A stretch of DNA of 64,000 nt from Paraburkholderia sp. BL25I1N1 (GTDB lineage Bacteria > Pseudomonadota > Gammaproteobacteria > Burkholderiales > Burkholderiaceae). Position 1 is the first letter of the stretch. The number at the start of each line of letters is the position of its first letter. Below are positions 44,072 through 54,039 of this stretch, one piece after another. The notes under the pieces were generated by a model. It was not told where the DNA came from. It searched no databases and was given only the letters and a program-made list of their open reading frames with translations. The position numbers and the translations under genes were made by a program. The stretch lies in the NCBI RefSeq assembly GCF_003002025.1, contig NZ_PVZB01000003.1, forward strand, positions 1 through 64,000, read 5' to 3'.

Positions 44072-45145
44072 GTGTTGATCTTCCGGCAGCTATTCGATCA
44101 GCAATCGTCTACCTACACCTATCTTCTTGCCGATAGCACGACGCGAGAGGCGGTGCTGGTCGATCCGGTATTCGAACAGGTGCGCAGGGATGCCGCGCTG
44201 ATCGAAGAACTCGGCTTGCATCTGCTTTATACCATCGACACCCACGTCCACGCCGATCACGTGAGCGGTGCGTGGATGCTGAATCGCCGCATAGGCAGCC
44301 GCATTGCGATTTCTGCGGCGAGCGGCGCCGAAGGCGCGGACCGCTATCTGAGCCACGGCGACAAAGTCGAGTTCGGTTCAAGATACCTGACGGTACGCGC
44401 GACACCGGGCCATACCGATGGATGCATCACGCTCGTACTCGACAACGAAACCATGGCGTTCACCGGCGATTGCCTGTTGATCCGAGGCACGGGCCGCACG
44501 GATTTCCAGCGCGGCGACGCGCACACCCTGTTTCGCGCGGTGCATGCGCAGATTTTCACGCTGCCCGCCGCCTGCCTGCTCTACCCGGCTCACGACTATC
44601 GCGGTTTGACGGTCACGAGCGTGGGCGAAGAGCGGCGCTTCAATCCACGCCTCGGCGGCGAACTGTGTGAAGACGATTTCACCGGATACATGACGAACCT
44701 GCACCTGCCGCATCCGAAGCAAATCGACGTAGCGGTGCCCGCGAACCTGAAATGCGGCCTCGCGGCGAGCGTCCCCACGCAGATGAGCGAGCCCGATTGG
44801 GCGCCGCTGACCTGCAGCTTTGCCGGCATCTGGGAAATTAGCGCTCAGTGGCTGGAGGAAAATCTGCCTGCGGTCGAAATCGTCGATGTGCGGGAACCTG
44901 AAGAGTTCGACGGACCGTTGGGACGCATTCCCGCAGCCAGGCTCATTTCATTGGGTGAGCTGGCCGGGCGGACCGCGGAACTGACGAAGGAACGCCCGAT
45001 CGTGACGGTTTGCCGGGCCGGTGGACGCTCGGCACAAGCTACGGTCATGCTGCGCCAGGCCGGATTCGAACGGGTGGCCAACCTTCCCGGCGGCATGCTG
45101 CGCTGGCGCGCGGAAGGCCGCGTCGTGGAGAACGGCAGCGCATAG
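44072..45145 (+). CDS. Persulfide dioxygenase-like MBL protein fused to rhodanese
   Basis: The 357-residue product has an ETHE1-like metallo-beta-lactamase domain with the THVHADH motif (57-63), PGHTDGCITLVL and GTGRTDFQRGD. A C-terminal rhodanese domain carries the active Cys at C314 (VCRAGGRSAQAT). Known relatives (PRF type) oxidise glutathione persulfide to sulfite and exchange sulfur with thiosulfate. The start is GTG at 44072 with a GGAG site. It clears sulfide-derived sulfur. Confidence 0.9.
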   Translation: MLIFRQLFDQQSSTYTYLLADSTTREAVLVDPVFEQVRRDAALIEELGLHLLYTIDTHVHADHVSGAWMLNRRIGSRIAISAASGAEGADRYLSHGDKVEFGSRYLTVRATPGHTDGCITLVLDNETMAFTGDCLLIRGTGRTDFQRGDAHTLFRAVHAQIFTLPAACLLYPAHDYRGLTVTSVGEERRFNPRLGGELCEDDFTGYMTNLHLPHPKQIDVAVPANLKCGLAASVPTQMSEPDWAPLTCSFAGIWEISAQWLEENLPAVEIVDVREPEEFDGPLGRIPAARLISLGELAGRTAELTKERPIVTVCRAGGRSAQATVMLRQAGFERVANLPGGMLRWRAEGRVVENGSA

Positions 45146-45215
45146 CGGTGTAGTCAATGCAGGCCTTCCATGCCGGCGACGCGTCAAGTTATCGAACAAG
45201 GGGGCGAGCGCCGTC

Positions 45216-46514
45216 TCACCTCTTCCACGCCGCCCCCTCCGGAAAGTGAAATTCATCGAGCGACGCCGCATGCATTTCGATGCTGTAACCCGGACGCTGC
45301 GGCGGCATATAACGGCCATTGCGGATCACGACCGGATCGACGAAATGCTCATGCAGATGATCCACATATTCGAGCACTCGGTTTTCCAGCGAGGCCGACA
45401 CGCAGATATAGTCGAACAGCGAAATATGCTGGACGTACTCGCACAATCCGACACCACCCGCATGCGGGCACACCGGCACGCCGAATTTCGCCGCCATCAG
45501 CAGAACGACGATGACCTCGTTCAAACCGCCCAGCCGGCAGCTATCGACCTGGCAGAAGTCGATGGCCTGCGCCTGTAGCAACTGTTTGAACATCACCCGG
45601 TTATGACAGTGCTCGCCGGTCGCGACGCCGATCGGCCGAAGCCGTTGACGGATGGCCGCGTGGCCGAGAATGTCGTCGGGACTCGTGGGCTCTTCGATCC
45701 ACCACGGATCGAATTCCGCGAGGCGCCGCATGTTCGCTACCGCTTCGTCAACATCCCACACCTGGTTGGCGTCCATCATCAGCTTGCGGCCTTCGCCAAT
45801 TTCTTCGCGCAGAATGCGCGCGCGGCGCATGTCCTCGTCGAGATTGCCGCCCACCTTCTGCTTGAAGTGCGTCCAGCCCTGCGCGACGCCTTCGCGCGCG
45901 AGCCGGCGGATCTTCTCGTCGTCGTAGCCGAGCCAGCCCGCCGATGTCGTATAGGCCGGATAGCCTTGCGCGAGCATTTCCTTTTCGCGTTCGCCCCGCG
46001 TCTTCGCATGGCGATGCAGCATCGCAATGGCTTCCTCCGGCGTGATCGCATCGGTCACGTAGCGGAAATCGAGGCAACGCACGAGTTCTTCGGGGCTCAT
46101 GTCGACGAGCAACTTCCACACAGGCTTGCCTTCCGCCTTGGCCCACAGATCCCAGGCCGCGTTGACGACCGCCGCCGTCGCCAGATGAATCGCGCCCTTG
46201 TCCGGGCCGATCCAGCGCAACTGACTATCCGACGTCAACACGCGCCAGAAAGCGCCCATGTTCGCGGCGATATCCTGAAGCCTTTTACCGACGACCAACG
46301 GAGCCAGCGCCTCGACCGCGGCCACGCAAATCTCGTTGCCGCGTCCGATCGTGAAGGTGAGGCCGTGGCCGGTGAGCGCGTCGGGCGAATCGGTTTCGAG
46401 CGTGACATAGGCGGCCGAGTAATCCGGCGCGGCGTTCATCGCATCGGAGCCGTCCAGCGAACGCGAGGTGGGAAACCGAATGTCACGGACGGACAGCCTG
46501 GTGATCGTGGGCAT
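45216..46514 (-). CDS. L-fuconate dehydratase
   Basis: The 432-residue enolase-superfamily protein has the fuconate dehydratase N-terminus (DIRFPTSRSLDGSDAMN). The catalytic region GWTHFKQKVGGNLDEDMRRA carries the active Lys, LMMDANQVWDVDEAV and WIEEPTSPDDILGHA carry metal ligands, and VCPHAGGVGLCEYVQH carries the catalytic His. It converts L-fuconate to 2-keto-3-deoxy-L-fuconate. It is the last gene of a sugar ABC importer operon. The ATG at 46514 has GAGGAG. Confidence 0.92.
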   Translation of the reverse strand: MPTITRLSVRDIRFPTSRSLDGSDAMNAAPDYSAAYVTLETDSPDALTGHGLTFTIGRGNEICVAAVEALAPLVVGKRLQDIAANMGAFWRVLTSDSQLRWIGPDKGAIHLATAAVVNAAWDLWAKAEGKPVWKLLVDMSPEELVRCLDFRYVTDAITPEEAIAMLHRHAKTRGEREKEMLAQGYPAYTTSAGWLGYDDEKIRRLAREGVAQGWTHFKQKVGGNLDEDMRRARILREEIGEGRKLMMDANQVWDVDEAVANMRRLAEFDPWWIEEPTSPDDILGHAAIRQRLRPIGVATGEHCHNRVMFKQLLQAQAIDFCQVDSCRLGGLNEVIVVLLMAAKFGVPVCPHAGGVGLCEYVQHISLFDYICVSASLENRVLEYVDHLHEHFVDPVVIRNGRYMPPQRPGYSIEMHAASLDEFHFPEGAAWKR

Positions 46515-46624
46515 CTGAACACACTCCTCTGCGACAGCCATCGACTTCGGTCTAATAGCCAAGAGGGCCGTGGCATCGAAAAGACGCCGCGACCCCTCCC
46601 TCTCGCCGCATCAGGCGGCGGCGA

Positions 46625-47563
46625 TCAATCGTAGAGCACGGCTGCGATCTTCGGATCGGTCATATTCGTCTTGTCGTACCAGTAGAAGCCCGTGTCGACT
46701 TTCTTCGGCAACTTCTCGCCCTTCAGCGCCTTCACCGCGGAGTCGACCACGCACTTGCCGATGCCGACCGGGTTCTGCGTGATGGCGCCGGCCATCAAGC
46801 CCGAATTGATATCGTCCTTCTGCTCCTTGCCCGAGTCGTAGCCGATCAGCACCAGCTTCTTGCCCGATTCCTTGACGCCGATTGCAGCACCTTCCGCCGA
46901 GCCTTCATTCGCGCCGAAAATGCCCTTGAGATTGGGGTTGGCCTGAATCATCGTCTTGGCGATTTCCGCCGACTTCAAATGGTCGCCGCCGCCATATTGG
47001 ACCGAGACGATCTTGATGTTCGGGTGCTTCGATTTCATTTCATTGAGGAAGCCGTCGCGGCGATCGATGCCGGTGCGGCTCGTCTGGTCGTGCACGATCA
47101 CGCCGACTTCGCCGGTATTGCCGATCGCCTCGGCCATCTTGTCGGCAGCGAGGGCCGCCGCCGCGAGGTTATCCGTTGCACACGTTGTCAGCGGAATATC
47201 GCTGTCCACGCCGGAGTCGAAAGCGATCACGGGTATCTTGCCGGCCTGGGCGCGCTTTAACAGTGGAATGGCCGCCTTGCTATCGAGCGCGGCGATGCCG
47301 AGTGCCTGCGGCTTCTTGGCGAGCGCGGCCGAGAGCATGTCGATCTGTTTGTCCACCATGGCTTCGGTTTCCGGCCCCTCGAATGTGATCCTGACGTTGT
47401 GCTCCTTCGCCGACTGTTCGGCGCCGGATTTGACGGCCTGCCAGAACTGATGCTGGAACCCTTTCGAAATAAGCGGGATATAGGTGTCCGCGTATGTCAC
47501 GCTCGTCCCGCCAATGAGAGCGCCAACGCCGACCACGACACCGATTAGTTTTCTTTTCAACAT
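46625..47563 (-). CDS. Sugar ABC transporter substrate-binding protein
   Basis: The 312-residue product has a signal peptide (LIGVVVGVGALIGGTSVTYA) and the ribose/xylose-type binding fold (TYIPLISKGFQHQFWQAVKS, VIAFDSGVDSDIP, GAITQNPVGIGK). The mature protein binds a sugar in the periplasm and delivers it to the permease encoded upstream. L-fucose is the favoured guess because of the next gene. No Cys lipobox is present. Confidence 0.9.
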   Translation of the reverse strand: MLKRKLIGVVVGVGALIGGTSVTYADTYIPLISKGFQHQFWQAVKSGAEQSAKEHNVRITFEGPETEAMVDKQIDMLSAALAKKPQALGIAALDSKAAIPLLKRAQAGKIPVIAFDSGVDSDIPLTTCATDNLAAAALAADKMAEAIGNTGEVGVIVHDQTSRTGIDRRDGFLNEMKSKHPNIKIVSVQYGGGDHLKSAEIAKTMIQANPNLKGIFGANEGSAEGAAIGVKESGKKLVLIGYDSGKEQKDDINSGLMAGAITQNPVGIGKCVVDSAVKALKGEKLPKKVDTGFYWYDKTNMTDPKIAAVLYD

Positions 47564-47648
47564 GGTGTTTCTCCTCCTAAGATGGGCTATCAACTTCAGC
47601 CGTTGGGGAGCTTATGGCGCTCCATTCCTTATCCTGTCCCGTGCCGCG

Positions 47649-48674
47649 TCAGCTTTTCTTGCGCCGCAAAATGTCGCCATAGACCGCGAGAATGATGATG
47701 AGACCGGTCACCACGATCTGCCATTCCTGCGCGACCGACATGATGCGCAGACCGTTGGTCAGCACACTCATGATGAACGCGCCGATGATCGTGCCGAGAA
47801 TCGTGCCCGCGCCGCCGCTCAGCGACGTCCCGCCGATCACCACGGCCGCGATCGCTTCGAGTTCGTAACCCTGGCCTAGGGCCGGTTGCGCCGAATTCAG
47901 GCGCGAGGCGATCAATAGCCCGGCAATGCCGCAAATCGCTCCGCTCAGGCCGTAAATGGCGATCTTCCACCTGTCGACATTCACACCGGACAAACGCACG
48001 GCTTCTTCATTGCTGCCGAGCGCAAAGGTATAGCGGCCAAGCGCCGTGCGATTGAGCGTGATCGAACTCAGCACCGCGAGGAAAAATAGAATCAGGACCG
48101 CGTTCGGCACGGGCAGGCTCGGCAACAGGTCGCCGATCAGCGAATCCTGCGAGATCATGTAGAAGTTTTCGGTGTCGGTGAAATAGATCGGCTTGTCGGC
48201 CGAGACAACCAGCGACAGCCCTTTCAGCAGCATCATCATGCCGAGCGTGGCGATGAACGGCGGTATTTTCATTTTCGCCGTGAGCGTGCCCGAAACGGTC
48301 CCGCAGATCGCCCCGGTGCCGATCGCGGCCAGCACGCCGGTCCACATCGGCAGATGCCAGTAGGTCAGGAACACGCCGCAAATGACCGCGGTGAAGGTCA
48401 TCAGCGTGCCCACGGACAAGTCGATGCCTCCGGTAATGATGACGAACGTGCAGGCAATCGCCAGCACGCCGTTTACCGCCGTTGCCTGCAGAATCCCGAG
48501 CATGTTGTCCATCTGCATGAACGCGGGAGACGCGAAGCTGAAAAACACCAGCAGCAGGATCAGGCTCCCGAAGGCCAGCAGCTTTTGCAAAGCGGTCGGC
48601 GTGAAAACGCGGGCTCTCAGGCCCGAAAACGTCTTTTTATTACCCAGCGCCGATGCATCCGATGGCAATGTCAT
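47649..48674 (-). CDS. Sugar ABC transporter permease (RbsC-type)
   Basis: The 341-residue permease has about ten helices and the family blocks FVIITGGIDLSVGTLMTFTA and EAIAAVVIGGTSLSGGAGTI. The ATG at 48674 has GAGAGG upstream; an alternative GTG at 48695 overlaps the ATPase stop as GTGA. It forms the channel for the sugar importer. Confidence 0.9.
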   Translation of the reverse strand: MTLPSDASALGNKKTFSGLRARVFTPTALQKLLAFGSLILLLVFFSFASPAFMQMDNMLGILQATAVNGVLAIACTFVIITGGIDLSVGTLMTFTAVICGVFLTYWHLPMWTGVLAAIGTGAICGTVSGTLTAKMKIPPFIATLGMMMLLKGLSLVVSADKPIYFTDTENFYMISQDSLIGDLLPSLPVPNAVLILFFLAVLSSITLNRTALGRYTFALGSNEEAVRLSGVNVDRWKIAIYGLSGAICGIAGLLIASRLNSAQPALGQGYELEAIAAVVIGGTSLSGGAGTILGTIIGAFIMSVLTNGLRIMSVAQEWQIVVTGLIIILAVYGDILRRKKS

Positions 48675-48691
48675 GAAAGACCTCTCGAGGC

Positions 48692-50203
<1,512 letters not shown>

Positions 50204-50522
50204 GGTGCGGATCGAACGACAAATCCGCGAACGCCGCCAGCCTCATTGCGAGGAGCGGATTGAAACAGCATGGAACGCCGCCGGGCCGGGCGCCGCCGGG
50301 TATCGGACTGCAAAGACGGGCGGTGCAAGGCGCGGTTAAAATCGCAACGAGAAGCCAGACGCATTGCTGGGCCCTCAAATCGATGTGCGACGATTTTACG
50401 ACGCTGGACGCCGCCGGCTCAAGCTTAGGCATTCCCTAATATCACGAGGCCAATGCGCCGCACGCCTGCTTCCCACTATTTGATTTGCCGCTTATTTCAG
50501 GCCGATTCGTCGGCCTTTGCTA
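50204..50522. other. Upstream region of the fuconate/sugar importer operon
   Basis: The 319 bases are expected to contain the operon promoter. A TTAGG/CCTAA inverted repeat with 5-base spacer is at 50425-50439. No gene is seen. Confidence 0.45.
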
Positions 50523-50729
50523 TCAGAACAGTTGGGCGCCGAGTTCGCGCAGGCTGTTCCATTTCACGGTGCTGACAAACGTGCGGCCCGTGGTGTCGAG
50601 CGATTCGATCATCGCGCGTTGGCCGCGCGCTTCGGCCACGACGCGTACGATGCGCGCCTGATAGCGCAGCAGCGCGCCAATCGGCGGGCACAGCGCTTCC
50701 CGGCGAATCCGCGAGCGTTTCTTTTCCAT
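50523..50729 (-). CDS. Small conserved-looking hypothetical protein
   Basis: The 68-residue basic product (SRIRREALCPPIGALLRYQA, then ESLDTTGRTFVSTVKW) has balanced composition and may fold as a small SH3-like or beta domain. No family is named. The ATG at 50729 lacks a strong ribosome site. A promoter-like element matching that of the gene at 40544-40789 lies 67 bp upstream. Confidence 0.6.
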   Translation of the reverse strand: MEKKRSRIRREALCPPIGALLRYQARIVRVVAEARGQRAMIESLDTTGRTFVSTVKWNSLRELGAQLF

Positions 50730-50795
50730 ACCCAATCTATCCAGATGTCCAGCGAGTTGCAGGGCCGCCGACTAGCCACGGCGTCTCTGCGCGTG

Positions 50796-50825
50796 ATGCT
50801 ACCAGGTCGGCCGGCAATGGTCCAG
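50796..50825 (-). promoter_or_regulatory. Promoter-like element, second copy
   Basis: Minus strand CTGGAC-N18-TAGCAT, sharing GACCTGGTAGCAT with the element at 40833-40862. It lies upstream of the small hypothetical gene at 50523-50729. Confidence 0.5.
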
Positions 50826-50962
50826 GCCGTCTGGCGACGCACGGCCTGGCTCGCGGTATCGCGCTCGTCAGGCGCGAAGCATACGTTAGCCCGACGCCGT
50901 GCTAATTCGCCACTAATTCAAGCCCGATACGATCATCGCCATGGTAACGAAGGGGACGACCC

Positions 50963-51118
50963 ATGGCCGACTTCCTTGAATGGCTCATAGATATCTCGGT
51001 GGCGAGCGCGAGTGCCGCGGCCACCGGTTCGATCTTTCTGTTGCTGGTCGGCGTGGCCGGCGAGACACACCGGCATGTCGTCAAACATCGCGATGCCGGC
51101 CGGATCTTACCGCTGTAA
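50963..51118 (+). CDS. 51-residue putative membrane protein
   Basis: A short frame ATG 50963 to TAA 51118 encodes 51 residues with one hydrophobic helix (ATGSIFLLLVGVAGE) and a basic tail. GAAGGGG precedes the ATG. Too short for confident family assignment; it could be a small stress membrane protein or chance. Confidence 0.45.
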   Translation: MADFLEWLIDISVASASAAATGSIFLLLVGVAGETHRHVVKHRDAGRILPL

Positions 51119-51242
51119 CTCTATCTTGCCCGACTGGAACAACATGGCCCGCGACGTGATGCGCTCGCTCGTCTTTGACTTTTCCGTATCAGCCGGCCAC
51201 TATATCTTTTCATTGGAAAAATACTGCTCGCGACCAGCAACC

Positions 51243-51977
51243 ATGAAAGAAGCAACGTCACGCCGCAAGACGTCCACCTCACCTAAAGCCGCAGCCCCCG
51301 CTAAAACCTCAGCCGACCACGCGTCACGCGAGAAACCCTATCATCACGGCGCGCTGCCCCATGCGCTGCTTGAAGCGGCGGAGATCGTGCTACGGCGCGA
51401 CGGCATTCGCGGCTTGACGTTGCGCGCCATTGCGCGTGAAGCCGGCGTATCGCATACGGCGCCCCAGCATCATTTCGGCGACACCGCCGGCGTGTTGAGC
51501 GAACTCGCCGCCAGCGGACACCGGCGGCTCGCCGCGACGATGGCGGCGCAGGCACACGGTATCGAAGCGGGCCAGGCGCGGCGCAAAGCCATCGCCCGCG
51601 GCTACGTGAGCTTTGCGGTAGTCAATCCAGATTTGCTGCACCTCATGTCGCGCAGCGAAATGCTCGACGCGGCGCGCCCTGCCCTCGTGCAGGCGCGGCT
51701 AGCGTCCGCGCGCGCCCTGGCCGGCGTAGTCAGCGCGCCCACCGACCGCGCCGAGGAAGATAGATTCTCGCCAGGCCGAATCACTGCGGCTCAGGCCATT
51801 GCCATGACCGCGGCGTGGGCGTACGTTCACGGGCTGGCTTTGCTTCTCATCGACGGCCGCCTGAATGCGCTGGCCGCATCCGCCGACGGAATACGCAGCG
51901 CCGAAGATCTGGTGGAAGCCGCGATCGAGCACGTCCAGATCGTTCCCGCCGACCCCGCAGGCAAAGGCCGAAAATGA
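51243..51977 (+). CDS. TetR/AcrR family transcriptional regulator
   Basis: The 244-residue protein has a basic, disordered N-terminus (1-30), the TetR HTH (GLTLRAIAREAGVSHTAPQH) and the WHG-type ligand domain (LHLMSRSEMLD, AWAYVHGLALLLIDGRL). TetR proteins repress genes until a ligand binds. The target is not obvious; the next gene is a sensor kinase on the same strand. An ATG at 51144 is in frame but unlikely. Confidence 0.86.
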   Translation: MKEATSRRKTSTSPKAAAPAKTSADHASREKPYHHGALPHALLEAAEIVLRRDGIRGLTLRAIAREAGVSHTAPQHHFGDTAGVLSELAASGHRRLAATMAAQAHGIEAGQARRKAIARGYVSFAVVNPDLLHLMSRSEMLDAARPALVQARLASARALAGVVSAPTDRAEEDRFSPGRITAAQAIAMTAAWAYVHGLALLLIDGRLNALAASADGIRSAEDLVEAAIEHVQIVPADPAGKGRK

Positions 51978-52083
51978 GCGGGAGCCCTCACGTCGCAATG
52001 CCGGAGCGCCCACCCTGACGTTAATGCCGCAATGGCGCGCGCTCTCGCGTTTTGGTCACTCGTTCCTCTTGTCGCCCACCTAC

Positions 52084-53421
52084 ATGCTCAAATCGCTCCG
52101 CAACCAGCTCGTTATCGCAATTGGCGCCGTGGTGAGCCTGTTCGCCATTCTGCAGGGCGTCAGCTCCTACCAGTTCTGCGTGGCCGGCATGAGCGCGGTG
52201 CTCGACCTGCGCATGGAACAGGTCGCATCGCGTTTGCGAATCGGTTTCGGCGAAGGCATTCCGAAGGTTCCGGCGCGCGGATCGCAAGACGCGCGCGATA
52301 TTTTCATCGTCATCTGGAAAGATGGCGAGACGCAGCCGGTGCGAACCACTGAGCCATCGCTGCTCCTGCCGCGCGATGCGGCCGCGGGCTTCACGTCGCC
52401 GGTAGTGAATGGCGAAGGGTGGCGGATCTATACGGCTCGCGACGGCGCTCAGACCGTGCAGGTCGCGCAACGCCTCTCAGTACGTCAAGAGATCGAGGAG
52501 ACCGCCGCGACGAAGACGCTCTGGCCGATCGTCGTGTTCATTCCGCTCGTGTGGGCCGCTGTTATCCTCGTCGTGAGTCATTCGTTGCGGGAACTGAACC
52601 GGCTTGGCAACGAAGTCCGCGTTATCGATGTGAACCATCTGCAGGCGCTGCCGCTCGCACGCGTACCCACCGAATTGCTGCCCTTCATCCGCTCGATCAA
52701 TCTGATGATAGAGCGGCTTGCCCGCTCTATCGAGAGTGAACGCAAATTCATTTCCGACGCCGCGCACGAGTTGCGCACGCCGCTCACGGCGCTGCAATTG
52801 CAGGCCGATAATCTGCAACGCGACATTGTGCCCAGTAATCAGGAACGGTTTCGCGCGCTCCAGGGCGGTATCACCCGAAGCAGCAATCTGATTTCGCAGT
52901 TGCTGCGGCTCGCGCGCGCGGACGCGCCGCCGGTCGGTCAATCGCTGACACGGGCCATGGTCAGCGTCGATGTCGCGGCCGCCGTCGTCAACGCTATTTC
53001 CGACGTGCTGCCGATTGCCATGCAGCGTGGCATCGATATCGGCGCGAACGAAATGGTCAGCGCCAACGTGCGCGCAATCGAACTCGACATCGGCACCGTG
53101 ATCAAGAACCTCGTCAGCAATGCGGTTCGCTATACGCCCGACGGCGGCACGATCGATTTGTCGACTCGCGTGCACGACGGCATGGTCTCTGTCGAAGTGA
53201 AGGACACCGGCTTCGGTATCGACGAAACCCTGCTGCCCCGCGTGTTCGATCGGTTCTTTCGCGCCAATACGGACATTGAAGGCAGTGGGCTCGGGCTATC
53301 GATTGTGAAAGCGATTGTCACGCGGTACGGCGGGACGGTCACGCTGCGCAATCGGGATGACGGGCAGTCCGGCATCGTTGCGACGGTCAGTTTACCGATC
53401 GAGCCGGATGGTGCCGGTTGA
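52084..53421 (+). CDS. Sensor histidine kinase (QseC-like architecture)
   Basis: The 445-residue kinase has two membrane helices (about 8-28 and 148-166) around a periplasmic loop. A HAMP-like linker, a dimerisation domain with H228 (SDAAHELRTPLTALQ) and a catalytic ATPase domain (NLVSNAVRYTPDGGTI, DTGFGIDE, GSGLGLSIVKAI) follow. No response regulator gene is adjacent; the upstream gene is a TetR protein. The start is uncertain: ATG 52084 or 52024, neither with a clear ribosome site. Confidence 0.87.
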   Translation: MLKSLRNQLVIAIGAVVSLFAILQGVSSYQFCVAGMSAVLDLRMEQVASRLRIGFGEGIPKVPARGSQDARDIFIVIWKDGETQPVRTTEPSLLLPRDAAAGFTSPVVNGEGWRIYTARDGAQTVQVAQRLSVRQEIEETAATKTLWPIVVFIPLVWAAVILVVSHSLRELNRLGNEVRVIDVNHLQALPLARVPTELLPFIRSINLMIERLARSIESERKFISDAAHELRTPLTALQLQADNLQRDIVPSNQERFRALQGGITRSSNLISQLLRLARADAPPVGQSLTRAMVSVDVAAAVVNAISDVLPIAMQRGIDIGANEMVSANVRAIELDIGTVIKNLVSNAVRYTPDGGTIDLSTRVHDGMVSVEVKDTGFGIDETLLPRVFDRFFRANTDIEGSGLGLSIVKAIVTRYGGTVTLRNRDDGQSGIVATVSLPIEPDGAG

Positions 53422-53439
53422 TGCGTTTCATATCCGGTT

Positions 53440-53700
53440 TCAGTGACGCAAGTAAATCGACTTCAGGCCTACGTCATAGCCAGGATGCAACCATTGAGCG
53501 GGGGTTGTACTCGCATGCGTGCCGTCGCTGCCGAGAGCCGCAGCCGTATGCGCCGACATCTGCGGCGAATCGATACCGATCACTTCATAGGCCACCGTTT
53601 CGACCTGCATTTCGTCGATCGGCGCGGCGGACTGTGCGAACGCCGCAGTCGGCAAAGCGATCATGCCGGCGATCAGTGTGTTACGCAAAAACTTGTTCAT
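53440..53700 (-). CDS. Small exported protein
   Basis: The 86-residue product begins with a signal peptide (MNKFLRNTLIAGMIALPTAA, cleavage near FAQ). The mature part is about 60 residues and unrecognised. The ATG at 53700 follows GGAGAAGG. It converges on the sensor kinase gene with an 18-bp gap. Confidence 0.7.
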   Translation of the reverse strand: MNKFLRNTLIAGMIALPTAAFAQSAAPIDEMQVETVAYEVIGIDSPQMSAHTAAALGSDGTHASTTPAQWLHPGYDVGLKSIYLRH

Positions 53701-54039
53701 GGTCCTTCTCCTTCGAAATTCCCACTTCATTCTGGGTATGGAATACGGCTCGCGCTATCGCGAAGTTGTTGGCCGGTTATTCGCGACTCCGTTGCCAATT
53801 GAACGGCGGTTCTTTACGAAGTACCCCGGCCAGCCACGAATACATATTGCGCGCCCAGAATTAGCGCTGAATGAGGAAGTTCGAGTGACCCGCTTTGCCC
53901 TGCTTCGCACGCCGCCAGGGAACTGGCTACGCGGTGTGGACTGGCATCGGAGCGGCGGGCACCGCGATGCCGGGAATGATCGCGCCAGGAGACTGCGCTG
54001 CGCCGACGAAGGTATCGAGCGACAAACCCATTCGCCCCC
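53701..54039. other. Intergenic region, nothing recognised
   Basis: The 339 bases lie between two leftward genes. Open frames here lack ribosome sites. No terminator or palindrome was convincing. Confidence 0.4.
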
